A stretch of DNA of 64,000 nt from Natronomonas marina (GTDB taxonomy: Archaea > Halobacteriota > Halobacteria > Halobacteriales > Haloarculaceae): positions 3,374,932 through 3,438,931 of the forward strand of contig NZ_CP101154.1 in assembly GCF_024298905.1 (NCBI RefSeq). The letters are read 5' to 3'. Under the pieces are notes generated by a model. It was not told the DNA's origin. It made no database searches and saw only the letters and a program-made list of their open reading frames with translations. The translations under genes and the position numbers were made by a program. Below are positions 34,709 through 44,031 of the stretch, one piece after another. How positions within the stretch are numbered: the first letter of the stretch is position 1; each line of letters begins with the position of its first letter.

Positions 34709-37501
34709 ATGAGCGACCTCGAGGAGGAGTATCAGCTGGACTATTTCCACGAGGAGGGGTTCGTACGCCGGGAGTGTCCGTCCTGCGGGGACCACTTCTG
34801 GACGCGCGACACGGAGCGGGAGCTGTGCGGGGAGCCGCCGTGTGCCGACTACGAGTTCATCGACGACCCGGGCTTCGACGAGCCGTACACCCTCGAGGAG
34901 ATGCGGGAGGCGTTCCTCTCCTTTTTCGAGGAGCACGACCACGAGCGAATCGACCCCTATCCCGTGGCGGCGAACCGCTGGCGGGACGACGTCCTGCTGA
35001 CGCAGGCGTCGATTTACGACTTCCAGCCGCTGGTCACGTCGGGGAAGACGCCGCCGCCGGCCAACCCCCTGACGGTCAGCCAGCCCTGCATCCGGATGCA
35101 GGACATCGACAACGTCGGGAAGACGGGCCGGCACACGATGGCCTTCGAGATGATGGCCCACCACGCGTTCAACGCCCGCGAGGACCTCGACGATCCGGAC
35201 CAGTACGCCTACCAGGGCGAGGTCTACTGGAAGGACGAGACGGTGCGGTACTGCGACGAACTGCTGGCGGAGATGGGCGCCGACATCGAGGACGTGACCT
35301 ACATCGAGGACCCCTGGGTCGGCGGCGGCAACGCCGGCCCCGCCATCGAGGTCATCTACCGGGGGCTGGAACTGGCGACGCTGGTCTTCATGTGCATGGA
35401 GCAGGACCCCGACGGCGACTACGAACTGAAGGACGGCAACAGCTACTCCTTCATGGACACCTACATCGTCGACACGGGCTACGGGCTCGAGCGGTGGACC
35501 TGGATGTCCCAGGGGACCGCCACCGTCTACGAGGCGGTCTACCCCGAGATGGTCGACTTCCTGAAGGACAACGCCGGCATCGAGTACACCGACGAGGAGG
35601 CCGAACTCGTCGGCCGGGCCGCCCGGCTGTCGGGGCAACTCGACATCGACGACGTCGACGACGTCGAGGCCGCCCGCGACGACATCGCCGACGCGCTCGA
35701 CGTGGAGACGGACCGGCTCCTCGAACTCGTCGAACCGCTGGAGGACGTCTACGCCATCGCCGACCACTGCCGGACGCTGGCGTACATGCTCGGCGACGGC
35801 ATCGTCCCCTCGAACGTCGGGACGGGATACCTGGCGCGGATGGTCCTGCGCCGTACCAAGCGGCTCTGTGACGGCGTCGGCGTCGACGCGCCGCTGGACG
35901 AACTGGTCGACATGCAGGCCGAGCGGCTCGGCTACCGGAACCGCGACACCGTCCGCGACATCGTCCGCACGGAGGTCGAGAAGTACCGCGAGACGCTGGA
36001 ACGCGGCACCAGACAGGTCGAACGGCTCGCCGACGAGTACGCCGGCCGCGACGAGCCCGTCCCACTGGAGGAGGTCATCGAGCTGTACGACAGCCACGGC
36101 ATCCAGCCGGAGACCGTCGAGGAGATAGCCGAAGAGCACGGCGCCGACGTGGAGATTCCGGACGACTTCTACTCGCTGGTGGCGGCCCGTCACGGGAGCG
36201 AGGAGGCCTTCGAGGACGACGAGGACGGCGAGGACGACCGGGTCGCCGACCTCCCGGAGACCGAGAAACTGTTCTACGAGGACCCCGAGCGGACCGACTT
36301 CGAGGCGGTCGTCCTCGACGTCGTCGAGCGGGAGACCGACGGCGAGACGGTCTACGACGTGGTGCTGGACCAGACGATGTTCTACCCGGAGGGCGGCGGC
36401 CAGCCGGCCGACGTGGGGACGCTGTCGACCGACGACGTGACCGTCGACGTGACCGACGTCCAGGAGGTCGACGGCGTCGTCCTCCACCGGACCGACGAGA
36501 GTCCGGGGAAGGGCGAGTTCGTCCGCGGACAGATAGACGGCGCCCGCCGCAGGCGACTGATGCAGCACCACACCGCGACCCACATCGTCGGCTACGCCGC
36601 CCGCGAGGTGCTGGGCGACCACGTCCGGCAGGCCGGCGCCCAGAAGGGCACCGACTCCTCGCGGTTCGACATCCGCCACTACGAGCGAATCTCCCGCGAG
36701 GAGGTAAAGCGCATCGAGCGGGTGGCGAACGAAATCGTCACCGACAACCTCGCGGTCGAACAGGAGTGGCCACAGCGCCACGAGGCCGAGGAGGAGCACG
36801 GCTTCGACCTCTATCAGGGCGGCATCCCGCCGGGCGAGCAGTTGCGGCTCATCCACGTCGCCGAGGACGTCCAGGCCTGCGCGGGGACGCACGTCACCCG
36901 GACGGGCGACGTCGGGACCATCAAAATCCTCTCGACGGAGCGGGTGCAGGACGGCGTCGAGCGGCTGACCTTCGCGGCGGGCGACGCGGCCATCGAGGCT
37001 ACCCAGCGGACCGAGGACGCCCTCTACGGGGCCGCCGACACCTTCGACGTCTCCCCGCAGGAGGTGCCCGGGACCGCCGAACGGTTCTTCGAGGAGTGGA
37101 AACAGCGTGGCAAGCGCATCGAGGACCTCAAGGAGCAACTGGCGGCGGTCCGCGCGGAGGGCGGCGCCGACGCCGAGGAGGTCGACCTCGGGGAGGCGTC
37201 GGCCGTCGTCCAGCGGGTCGACGCCGACATGGCGGAGTTACGCGCGACGGCCAACGCCCTCGTCGAGGAGGGGAAGGTCGCCGTCCTCGGGAGCGGTCAC
37301 GATGGCGCGACGTTCGTCGTCGCGGTGCCCGACGGCGTCGACATCGACGCCGGGAGCGTGGTCGGCGAACTCGCCGGCCGGGTCGGTGGCGGCGGCGGCG
37401 GCCCACCGGACTTCGCACAGGGCGGCGGTCCCGACGTCGACGCGCTTGACGACGCGCTGGCGGACGCGCCCGACGTCCTGCGGCAACTGCGCGAGGCGTA
37501 G
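34709..37501 (+). CDS. alaS: Alanyl-tRNA synthetase, archaeal type
   Basis: A 930-residue enzyme. It has the archaeal N-terminal extension ([19 protein letters not shown]), the class II core with [19 protein letters not shown], and the editing domain with [11 protein letters not shown] and [10 protein letters not shown] zinc ligands. The C-Ala region ends with glycine-rich [17 protein letters not shown]. It charges tRNA-Ala and clears mischarged serine. The ATG at 34709 has CTTTAG near 34680 as TATA element. Length is normal for haloarchaea. Confidence 0.97.
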   Translation: MSDLEEEYQLDYFHEEGFVRRECPSCGDHFWTRDTERELCGEPPCADYEFIDDPGFDEPYTLEEMREAFLSFFEEHDHERIDPYPVAANRWRDDVLLTQASIYDFQPLVTSGKTPPPANPLTVSQPCIRMQDIDNVGKTGRHTMAFEMMAHHAFNAREDLDDPDQYAYQGEVYWKDETVRYCDELLAEMGADIEDVTYIEDPWVGGGNAGPAIEVIYRGLELATLVFMCMEQDPDGDYELKDGNSYSFMDTYIVDTGYGLERWTWMSQGTATVYEAVYPEMVDFLKDNAGIEYTDEEAELVGRAARLSGQLDIDDVDDVEAARDDIADALDVETDRLLELVEPLEDVYAIADHCRTLAYMLGDGIVPSNVGTGYLARMVLRRTKRLCDGVGVDAPLDELVDMQAERLGYRNRDTVRDIVRTEVEKYRETLERGTRQVERLADEYAGRDEPVPLEEVIELYDSHGIQPETVEEIAEEHGADVEIPDDFYSLVAARHGSEEAFEDDEDGEDDRVADLPETEKLFYEDPERTDFEAVVLDVVERETDGETVYDVVLDQTMFYPEGGGQPADVGTLSTDDVTVDVTDVQEVDGVVLHRTDESPGKGEFVRGQIDGARRRRLMQHHTATHIVGYAAREVLGDHVRQAGAQKGTDSSRFDIRHYERISREEVKRIERVANEIVTDNLAVEQEWPQRHEAEEEHGFDLYQGGIPPGEQLRLIHVAEDVQACAGTHVTRTGDVGTIKILSTERVQDGVERLTFAAGDAAIEATQRTEDALYGAADTFDVSPQEVPGTAERFFEEWKQRGKRIEDLKEQLAAVRAEGGADAEEVDLGEASAVVQRVDADMAELRATANALVEEGKVAVLGSGHDGATFVVAVPDGVDIDAGSVVGELAGRVGGGGGGPPDFAQGGGPDVDALDDALADAPDVLRQLREA

Positions 37502-37554
37502 CGGTTTCGTTTCAAACGAACAACCTTTTCCCGCGTCCGGCGGACACCGCGAGC

Positions 37555-37908
37555 ATGGCGGAACCGTACACGGGGTCGATTGCCGCGTTCCTGGTCGCAC
37601 TGCTCGTCGGCGGACTGGCCATCTACGTGAGCGCGAACCTGGTCGTCGGGAGCGACGACTACGGCCACGCGGTCGTCACCGCGCTCCTGGGCGCCATCGG
37701 GTGGGCGCTGACGTCCTGGATACCGCTCGTCGGACCGCTTCTCGCGCTCGTGGTCTGGGTCGGCATCATCAACTGGCAGTACCCGGGCGGCTGGGGCAAC
37801 GCCGCACTCATCGGCGTCGTCGCGTGGCTCTCGGCGCTGGTCATCCTCTACGTGGTCGACGCCGCCTTCGGGCTGGGCGTCGGCGCCTTCGGCGTCCCCG
37901 GCGCGTAG
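37555..37908 (+). CDS. Small membrane protein of unknown function
   Basis: A 117-residue protein with about four hydrophobic segments; IAAFLVALLVGGLAIYVSA is the first, and GWALTSWIPLVGPLLALVV and GVVAWLSALVILYVVDAAF are central and last. Two tryptophans near WINWQYPGGWGNA flank a reentrant-like loop. Similar small proteins occur beside alaS in haloarchaea, as I recall. It starts 53 nt after alaS and may be read from the same message. Confidence 0.7.
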   Translation: MAEPYTGSIAAFLVALLVGGLAIYVSANLVVGSDDYGHAVVTALLGAIGWALTSWIPLVGPLLALVVWVGIINWQYPGGWGNAALIGVVAWLSALVILYVVDAAFGLGVGAFGVPGA

Positions 37909-37960
37909 GCCGACGGACCGGCGGCTGCGGGGCGTCGCGCTCGAAGAAGGGGCGGCGTCG

Positions 37961-38632
37961 TTACTCGTCGTCGCCGTCGTCGCCGACGTCGATGCCGACG
38001 TCCTCGATGCGCTCCTCCAGTTCGTCGAACCGCTCGGCCTGCTCCTCGAACTGCTCGGAGAGCTGGTCGAGCTGCTCCTCGAAGCGGTCGGCCAGCTCCT
38101 CGGCCTGCTCGGAGACGCGCTCCTGGGCCTCGTCGGTCTGGTCTTCGAGCTCCGCCTCGAGTTCCTCGAACTGGTCGACGAACTCCTCGACGGTGTCGAC
38201 GAGCTGGTCCTCGACGCCCTCGTTGAGGTCCATCAGGACCTCGAGCTGTTCGTCGAGGCTCTCGGCGGCGTCGTCGCTGAACTCCTCGTAGCTCTCGGTG
38301 AGCGACTCGTACTCCTCGTCGACGGTGTCGAAGGCCTCGTCCTGCTGGTCCTCGAGGGTGTCGAACGTCTCGTCGACGGAGTCGCGCAGGTCGTCCAGCG
38401 TCGCCGACTGGGAGGTGACCGACTCGGCGGCGTCCAGCGACGTGTGGATCGACTGCCGGGTCATGTTGAGGACCTGCGTCTGGACCTCGCGCTGGGTGTC
38501 GACACCGCCGTACAGCGTGTCGCTCACGTCGCTCGGCACCTCGAGGGCGCTCTCGAGGGCGTCCTCGGTCTGTCTGATGGTACTCCGCTGCAACTCGAAC
38601 AGGGTCGCCAGGGGTGAGTCGTCGTCGCTCAT
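37961..38632 (-). CDS. Acidic coiled-coil protein
   Basis: A 223-residue protein, nearly all helix with heptad-spaced leucines and a high share of Glu/Asp and Gln. The N-terminal part is MSDDDSPLATLFELQRSTIR; the rest is EELADRFEEQLDQLSEQFE and alike. It is similar in style to haloarchaeal granule- or chromatin-associated coiled-coil proteins, but I cannot assign a family. There are no cysteines or membrane segments. ATTTTAAG at 38663-38670 (minus strand) supplies the TATA box with a leader of about 9 nt. Confidence 0.75.
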   Translation of the reverse strand: MSDDDSPLATLFELQRSTIRQTEDALESALEVPSDVSDTLYGGVDTQREVQTQVLNMTRQSIHTSLDAAESVTSQSATLDDLRDSVDETFDTLEDQQDEAFDTVDEEYESLTESYEEFSDDAAESLDEQLEVLMDLNEGVEDQLVDTVEEFVDQFEELEAELEDQTDEAQERVSEQAEELADRFEEQLDQLSEQFEEQAERFDELEERIEDVGIDVGDDGDDE

Positions 38633-38662
38633 GGCTGTGCGTCGGGGTAGTGCACCGACCCA

Positions 38663-38670
38663 CTTAAAAT
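38663..38670 (-). promoter_or_regulatory. TATA box of the coiled-coil gene
   Basis: On the minus strand ATTTTAAG is centred about 34 nt before the ATG at 38632. Confidence 0.5.
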
Positions 38671-38802
38671 TTGCCCCTGAAAACCATATGATGTATCTAG
38701 ATGGGTTCAGATGGTATTCAGGTTCTCTCGAAGGTTTCCGAGCCGGTGGCACGCCTCGGTCGAAGAACGTAGATTAAAGTTACACACCCATCATACCGAA
38801 CT

Positions 38803-38883
38803 GTGACCGGTAGCGAGGCCCCCGAGGACCCAGGAGCGGACGCGGGCCTCCGGAGACAACGGGTGGTGACCCACACAGCGTGA
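38803..38883 (+). CDS. Possible 26-residue upstream peptide coupled to the DUF445 gene
   Basis: A GTG at 38803 opens a frame MTGSEAPEDPGADAGLRRQR ending THTA, with TGA at 38881-38883 overlapping the GTG start of the next gene (GTGA). GATTAAAG at 38771-38778 is centred about 28 nt before 38803, so transcription probably starts at this GTG. This makes a leaderless micro-ORF whose termination could feed ribosomes to the DUF445 start. It could also be only leader sequence. No homology is claimed. Confidence 0.4.
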   Translation: MTGSEAPEDPGADAGLRRQRVVTHTA

Positions 38884-40187
38884 ACTCCCTGGCCGGCATC
38901 CTGCCGGGTCTGCCCTACGGCCTGGAGTGGCGACTGCTCCTCATCCCGCTGATAACCGGCATCATCGGCTACGGGACCAACTGGGTCGCCATCCAGTTGC
39001 TCTTTCACCCCATCGACTTCGTCGGTCTCCGGGTGCCGGGCATGAAGGAGATCGCCCCGGCGTTCCCCCGGAAACTGAAGCAGATCCCCGGCGTCGTCGA
39101 GGGACGCCTCGGCTGGCAGGGCATCATCCCCTCGCGGTCGGCCCGGATGGGCACCATCGCCGCCGAGAAGGGCATCGCCAAGATAGCCACCGAACGGGAG
39201 TTCTACGAGGAGTTCGACCCCGAGCGCATCGCCACGCACATGGTCACCAACTCCAAAGACGAGATGCGGGAACTCACCGAGGACGTGTTCCGCGAGGAGT
39301 ACCCGGAGCTGTGGCACAACACGCCCACCCCGGTCCGGGAGCTCGTCCACGCCCGCGTCCAAGAACGGCTCCCCCGCATCGCCGACGAGATAACCGACGA
39401 GATCGGGGACAACATCGACGAACTGCTCGACATCAACCTCATGATAACCAACCACCTCGACGAGAACCCCGAACTGCTGAACCGGCTGTTCCTCGAGGTC
39501 GGCGACCGGGAGCTGAAGTTCATCATCAACTCGGGGTTCCTCATCGGCGGCCTGCTGGGCTGTCTCACCATCCCGCTTTTCCTCTACATCGAGAGCGACC
39601 TCGTCCTCCCGGTTGCCGGCATCCTCGTCGGCTACGCGACGAACTGGATCGCGCTGAAGATAATCTTCCTGCCCATCGAGGAGCGGCGGGTCGGCCCGTT
39701 CCGGCTCCAGGGACTGTTCATCAAACGGCAGCCGGAGGCCGCCGAGAAGTACGCCGAGATCGTCGCCGACGAGATCGTCACCATCGGCAACGTCGCCGAG
39801 AACCTCATGTACGGGAGCCAGTCCGACCGGACCAGAAAGATGATACGCGACTCCATCCGCCCCGAGGTCGACCGCGCGGTCGGCATCGCCGGACCCGCCA
39901 TCCGGCTGACGACCGGCAGCGAACAGTACGAGGAGGTCCGCGAGACCTTCGCAAGCGAGAGCGTCGACCGGACGATAGAACCGCTGCAGGACCCCGAGTT
40001 CAACGAGGAGCGCAGCGAGGCCATCCGGCAGCTGATCACCGACCGCATCAAGAGCCTCGACCCACGGGACTTCGTCGGCCTGTTGCGCCCCGCCTTCGTC
40101 GAGGACGAGTGGATGCTCATCCTGCTGGGGGCCGTCCTCGGGTTCGTCGCCGGCTGGATTCAGCTCGCGGTGGTGACCGCCGCATGA
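38880..40187 (+). CDS. DUF445 family membrane protein
   Basis: A 435-residue protein, GTG start at 38880. An internal duplication is visible: GIIGYGTNWVAIQLLFHP near residue 25 and GILVGYATNWIALKIIFLP near residue 255, each a membrane hairpin with the GYxTNWxA motif of DUF445. Between them is a helical, charged domain (residues 55-210). The C-terminal end is one more membrane helix (LGAVLGFVAGWIQLAVV). DUF445 members are envelope-associated proteins of unclear function. The stop overlaps the ATG of the next gene (ATGA), so both are translationally coupled. Confidence 0.88.
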   Translation: MNSLAGILPGLPYGLEWRLLLIPLITGIIGYGTNWVAIQLLFHPIDFVGLRVPGMKEIAPAFPRKLKQIPGVVEGRLGWQGIIPSRSARMGTIAAEKGIAKIATEREFYEEFDPERIATHMVTNSKDEMRELTEDVFREEYPELWHNTPTPVRELVHARVQERLPRIADEITDEIGDNIDELLDINLMITNHLDENPELLNRLFLEVGDRELKFIINSGFLIGGLLGCLTIPLFLYIESDLVLPVAGILVGYATNWIALKIIFLPIEERRVGPFRLQGLFIKRQPEAAEKYAEIVADEIVTIGNVAENLMYGSQSDRTRKMIRDSIRPEVDRAVGIAGPAIRLTTGSEQYEEVRETFASESVDRTIEPLQDPEFNEERSEAIRQLITDRIKSLDPRDFVGLLRPAFVEDEWMLILLGAVLGFVAGWIQLAVVTAA

Positions 40188-41596
40188 GCGAGGGACCCGA
40201 CGCGTCGGACCCATCCGATGGCAGCCGGGCGGACCCCGACGACGGACGCGATACCCCCGCGACGGACGACGGACCGGACGATGACCGCCCCGAGGCGCCC
40301 GACGTCGACGCCGAGGCCGAACCCGACATCCCGCCGGAGGAGGTCGACCGGGTCTTCTCCGTGATGGACGAGGCGGTCACGAACGACGCCGTCGAGGGGT
40401 CGCAGGTCGAACGGCTCCTCTCGGTGCTGGAGCGGGCGCTGGCGAGTCCCTCGGAGACGAACCCGGAGACGCTGGCCGAACTCGTCTCCATTCTCGAGGA
40501 GATCGTTCTCGACCCCGACGACCTCGAGGAGGTCAACGTCGACGGACTGCTCGGCGTCCTCGAGGAGGCGGTCAGCGGCGCGACCGCCGCCGACTCCGAG
40601 AACCTGCGGGACGTCTTCGGCGTCCTCGAGGAGGGCTTCACCGACCCGACGTCGCTGGACCCGAAGGACATCGAGCGGTTCCGGTCGGGGCTGGAGGGCG
40701 CCATCGTGGACCTGACCGACCCCGCCGGCGGGAACCTCGGCGGGTTCTTCCCGATTCCGGGGCTGACGGGCGTCGACCCCGAGGACGTCGACCCCGACGG
40801 CGACGGCGACGCGATGGACATGTTCCGCATCGCACGGGTGGCGACGGCGATGACCCAGCGGGCGACGGGCTACTCCATGGAGTCCGGCATCCGGACCGGG
40901 ACCCGGATGGCCTACGCCGCCGCCACCGCCGAGTCGCCCGCCGACCTGCTGACGGAGACGCGGGCCATCACGCTCGACGAACTCCAGCGGGCCGGCATCG
41001 ACATCGGCGACGAGCAGTCCGACTGGCTGGAGGCCCACGAGGAGGAGATAGCCGACCGCCGACCCCTGACGGCCGAACGGCTCCGCGAGCGCGGCGAGCG
41101 ACTGCTCTCGAAGTCCGCCGAGGTGGGCCGCGACGAGTCGCTGCACCCCGCCTACCCATCCATCCTCGACGAACTGGCCGCCGACGAGGCGCGCATCCTG
41201 CGACTCCTGGCGACCGACGGGACCCAGGCGTACATGGACGTCCGGGACCGCGGCTACATCCCATTCCGCTCGCGGCTCGTCGCCGAGCACATGACGATGG
41301 TCGGCGCCGACGCCGGCTGTCGGCTCCCCGAGCGGACGCCCATCTACCTCCAGAACCTCGAACGACTCGGTCTCATCACCTTCTCGGAGGACCCCATCGA
41401 CGACCTCAAGCGCTACCAGGTGCTGGAGGCCCAGCCCCACATCGAGGCCGCCCGCGAGTCCGCGAAACGCCCCAAGACCGTCTACGGAAGCCTCTATCTG
41501 ACCGACCTGGGCGTCGACTTCTGTGACACCTGCCTCCCGGTCAGCGTCGACTTCGAGCGCTCGCGGGCGCGGTTCCGCCGCGAATCCGGCGAGTGA
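40184..41596 (+). CDS. Abi-alpha-like protein with N-terminal helical repeats
   Basis: A 470-residue protein. After an acidic, disordered first 55 residues come about four degenerate repeats of some 32 residues, each with a core like LLSVLERAL, LVSILEEIV, LLGVLEEAV or VFGVLEEGF. The second half has ILDELAADEARILRLLATDG and YLQNLERLGLITFSEDPI and ends YLTDLGVDFCDTCLPVSVD, as in DUF4393/Abi-alpha proteins (winged-helix-like end). In bacteria some of these cause phage abortive infection. That role here is only inferred. It is translated from the same message as the DUF445 membrane protein. Confidence 0.7.
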   Translation: MSEGPDASDPSDGSRADPDDGRDTPATDDGPDDDRPEAPDVDAEAEPDIPPEEVDRVFSVMDEAVTNDAVEGSQVERLLSVLERALASPSETNPETLAELVSILEEIVLDPDDLEEVNVDGLLGVLEEAVSGATAADSENLRDVFGVLEEGFTDPTSLDPKDIERFRSGLEGAIVDLTDPAGGNLGGFFPIPGLTGVDPEDVDPDGDGDAMDMFRIARVATAMTQRATGYSMESGIRTGTRMAYAAATAESPADLLTETRAITLDELQRAGIDIGDEQSDWLEAHEEEIADRRPLTAERLRERGERLLSKSAEVGRDESLHPAYPSILDELAADEARILRLLATDGTQAYMDVRDRGYIPFRSRLVAEHMTMVGADAGCRLPERTPIYLQNLERLGLITFSEDPIDDLKRYQVLEAQPHIEAARESAKRPKTVYGSLYLTDLGVDFCDTCLPVSVDFERSRARFRRESGE

Positions 41597-41674
41597 ATCC
41601 GCGCCGGACGGTCCGGCCGCTCCGGCCATCGTGGACTGTCGTCTCGTGACCGTCCGCCGGCGTCGGGCGCGTCG

Positions 41675-41911
41675 TCAGGAACGCGCTCGCTGTCGCGTTT
41701 CGTCGACGAATATCTCGTCGTCGCCCGTCACCCGCACGGTGTGGTCCGGGAGTTCGAACTGGAGGGTCCACGAGTCGCTGGGATGGGCGGCCAGCAGCCG
41801 TATCGCGTCGGTATCGACGTGATCCTGCAGGACGACGGCGAGGTCGTCGGCCTCTCGCCCCTCCGCCTCCGCGATAGCCTGGATTATCTTCCCGAGTACT
41901 GCATCCCCCAT
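41675..41911 (-). CDS. HalOD1 output-domain protein
   Basis: A 78-residue protein, MGDAVLGKIIQAIAEAEGRE at the start, then DDLAVVLQDHVDTDAIRLL and FELPDHTVRVTGDDEIFV. This is the helix-loop-beta pattern of the HalOD1 domain, a haloarchaeal output module often attached to response regulators but also found alone. The ATG at 41911 is used; the TTG upstream adds three residues without support. Role unknown, probably in signalling. Confidence 0.78.
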   Translation of the reverse strand: MGDAVLGKIIQAIAEAEGREADDLAVVLQDHVDTDAIRLLAAHPSDSWTLQFELPDHTVRVTGDDEIFVDETRQRARS

Positions 41912-42001
41912 ACTCGTCAATTCGTTTCCACGAGTATAACTGTTTGTGCTGTGGACACATTCATCACACGGCGATTCGGTCCGTCGGCGTCGGGACCGAA
42001 G

Positions 42002-42292
42002 TCAGAAGGAGACCTGGTCGGGGCCGTCCTCCCCGATGGACGGCGAGTCGCGGTCGGAGTAGTTCGCCCGGCCGATGGCTTTCTTCGAGACCGCCGAGTA
42101 GGTCACGGTTCGGGCGTCATCGGCGCTCTCCAGCGTCGTCTCGCCGTCCAGTCGGCCGAGTGCCTCGCCGAACGTCTCCTCGCCGTTCGCCACCTCGAGT
42201 TCGAGGTCGCCGTACTCCTCGATGAGTTCCGCGGCCGTGGCCGGATAGCTGTGGGCGTCGATCTTCTCGTCGGCGTTGGCGAGCAGTCGCAT
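42002..42292 (-). CDS. Small conserved haloarchaeal protein (DUF5789/DUF2795-like)
   Basis: A 96-residue soluble protein. MRLLANADEKIDAHSYPATA and AELIEEYGDLELEVANGEE precede ETTLESADDARTVTYSAVSK, with KAIGRANYSDRD near the end. I recall such proteins as DUF5789 in haloarchaea; the AIGR.YSDRDP segment is their hallmark. Possibly a small nucleic-acid- or protein-binding regulator. The intergenic region to the PHP gene (42293-42413) contains AT-rich TATAATT, a likely promoter. Confidence 0.75.
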   Translation of the reverse strand: MRLLANADEKIDAHSYPATAAELIEEYGDLELEVANGEETFGEALGRLDGETTLESADDARTVTYSAVSKKAIGRANYSDRDSPSIGEDGPDQVSF

Positions 42293-42413
42293 ACCGGAAC
42301 TGGCGACCGATCCTTCATCAATGTTGTCTATAATTTCCTCCCCCGGATATAATCACATCTAGGACGCGGGACCGAAACGCCGGGGCTTTGCCCCCCGAGC
42401 GCGGAGGGTCGGC

Positions 42414-43184
42414 ATGGTCGTCGCGGACCTCCACGTACACACGACGAACTCCGACGGAACGTTGACGCTCTCGACGCTGGCCGAGGCCGCCGAGGCGGCC
42501 GGCGTCTCCGCCGTCGCCGTCACCGACCACGACCGACTCCACCCCGACATCCGGGCGCCGGTCGCCGCCGTCGGCGAGCTGACCGTCGTCCACGGCATCG
42601 AGTTGCGGGTCGAGGCCGGCGACGAACGGGTCGACCTGCTCGGCTACGGCGCGCGCCGAACCGACGACCTCGAGTCCCTCGTCGAGCACCTCCAGGCCGA
42701 CCGCATCGAGCGCGGGCGGAGGATCATCGAGCGCGTCGAGGAGCGGGTCGGCGTCGAGTTACCCGTCGAACCCCGCGAGGGGCTGGGTCGGCCCCACATC
42801 GCCCGCGCCATCGAGTCCGCGACCGAGTACAGCTACGAGGGCGCCTTCGAGGAACTCATCGGCGCGGACTGTCCCTGCTTCGTCGCCCGCGACGTCCCCT
42901 CCTTCGAGGAGGGCGCCGCCGTCCTCCGGGAGGCCTGCGGACTGGTCTCGCTGGCGCACCCGTTCCGGTACGACGACCCCGAGGCAGCCCTGGAGTTGTG
43001 TGCCGATCTCGACGCCGTCGAGCGGTTCTACCCCTACGGCCGGGAGGTCGACACCCGCCCGCTGGAGCGGGCCGTCGAGCGATACGACCTGCTCGTGACC
43101 GGCGGCAGCGACGCCCACGGCGAGACGCTCGGCGAGGCGGGCCTGGACCGGACGGAGTACCGCCGGTTCCGCGCCGCGCTGTAA
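42414..43184 (+). CDS. PHP-domain phosphoesterase
   Basis: A 256-residue PHP protein. Metal-binding motifs: DLHVHTTNSDG (residues 5-15), VTDHDRLH, a histidine in GRPHIARAI, LAHPF and GGSDAHG near the end. This set fits trinuclear-metal phosphoesterases of the TrpH/YciV type, which hydrolyse phosphate esters of nucleotides or short oligonucleotides. It has no fused polymerase. Start ATG 42414. The next gene is a 54-residue zinc protein in the same direction. Confidence 0.9.
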   Translation: MVVADLHVHTTNSDGTLTLSTLAEAAEAAGVSAVAVTDHDRLHPDIRAPVAAVGELTVVHGIELRVEAGDERVDLLGYGARRTDDLESLVEHLQADRIERGRRIIERVEERVGVELPVEPREGLGRPHIARAIESATEYSYEGAFEELIGADCPCFVARDVPSFEEGAAVLREACGLVSLAHPFRYDDPEAALELCADLDAVERFYPYGREVDTRPLERAVERYDLLVTGGSDAHGETLGEAGLDRTEYRRFRAAL

Positions 43185-43251
43185 GACGCACGTTCGACGG
43201 CTGGCGTCCGATAACGCTGGGTTCAAACCGCTCGGCGTCCTATCCTGCTAC

Positions 43252-43416
43252 ATGCAGTGTCACTACTGTGACGAGGAGGCCGCCGTCGCCGTCGAGAAGG
43301 ACCACGTCAAGGTCGGCCTCTGCGAGCAGCACCTCCGCGACCGGATGGAGGAACTCTCCGACTCCGAGTGGCTCGAGGAGGTCGAGTCACAGGTCGACGA
43401 TTCGCTGAAGGACTGA
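43252..43416 (+). CDS. 54-residue zinc-finger protein (DUF6757-type)
   Basis: MQCHYCDEEAAVAVEKDHV begins with CxxC, and VGLCEQHLRDRMEELSD gives the remaining Cys and His ligands, so a CCCH zinc site is likely. The rest is an acidic helix ending DDSLKD. I recall it as the haloarchaeal DUF6757 family. It is too short for routine ORF calling but is clearly coding. It lies 67 nt after the PHP gene. Confidence 0.82.
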   Translation: MQCHYCDEEAAVAVEKDHVKVGLCEQHLRDRMEELSDSEWLEEVESQVDDSLKD

Positions 43417-43475
43417 CGACCGGCTCTTTTCGGCGCGTTCGGGGCACATTTCCGTGGTCGCGTGCTACGCCCGGC

Positions 43476-43997
43476 ATGCGCGTCTCCGTCATCGGCGGCT
43501 CCAGCATCGACGAGGCGACCTACGGGACCGCCCGCGAGGTCGGTCGCCTGCTCGGCGAGCGGGGCCACACCGTCGTCTGTGGCGGCCTCGGCGGAACGAT
43601 GGAGGCCGTCTGCCGGGGGGCTCGCGAGGCCTCGAGCGAAGCGAGTGGCCTCGAATCGGGCGAGCGGGGCGGCAGCCCCGCGAGCGGCGAGCACGACGCC
43701 GAGACCATCGGCATCCTGCCCACCGCGCGCCGCGCCGACGCCAACGAGTGGGTCACGACGCCCATCGCAACCGGGATGGGTAACGCCCGCAACGTCGCCG
43801 TCGTCCTGAACGGCGACGCCGCGATCGCCATCGACGGCGCCGCGGGAACCCTCTCGGAACTCGGCCACGCGCTGGACTTCGGCCGCCCCGTCGCCGGCCT
43901 GGACACCCACGCCGTCGACCTCGACGGCTTCGAGACCGTCGAGACGCCCGAGGCCGCCGTCGACTACGTCGAATCCGCTGCCGACAGCCACAGGTAG
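43476..43997 (+). CDS. LOG-family (TIGR00725-like) nucleotide-binding protein with inserted peptide
   Basis: A 173-residue Rossmann-like protein. MRVSVIGGSSIDEATYGTA, TVVCGGLGGTMEAVCRGA, IATGMGNARNVAVVLNGDAA and GAAGTLSELGHALDF show the lysine-decarboxylase-like fold of the LOG/TIGR00725 group, which binds nucleotides. The usual strand TIGILP should follow CRGA after a short turn; here about 25 residues (REASSEASGLESGERGGSPA and on) intervene, encoded by palindromic DNA. The fold around the insert is intact, so the protein may work. Start ATG 43476. Confidence 0.85.
   Translation: MRVSVIGGSSIDEATYGTAREVGRLLGERGHTVVCGGLGGTMEAVCRGAREASSEASGLESGERGGSPASGEHDAETIGILPTARRADANEWVTTPIATGMGNARNVAVVLNGDAAIAIDGAAGTLSELGHALDFGRPVAGLDTHAVDLDGFETVETPEAAVDYVESAADSHR
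43625..43681. repeat. Two palindromes forming an in-frame insertion in the LOG gene
   Basis: CGAGGCC (43625-43631) pairs with GGCCTCG (43647-43653) around TCGAGCGAAGCGAGT, itself partly self-complementary. GCGGGGC (43664-43670) pairs with GCCCCGC (43675-43681). Both encode the extra residues of the LOG protein. Confidence 0.75.
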
Positions 43998-44031
43998 ACA
44001 GAACAGGGCCGACACCGAGAGCGCCCGTCGT

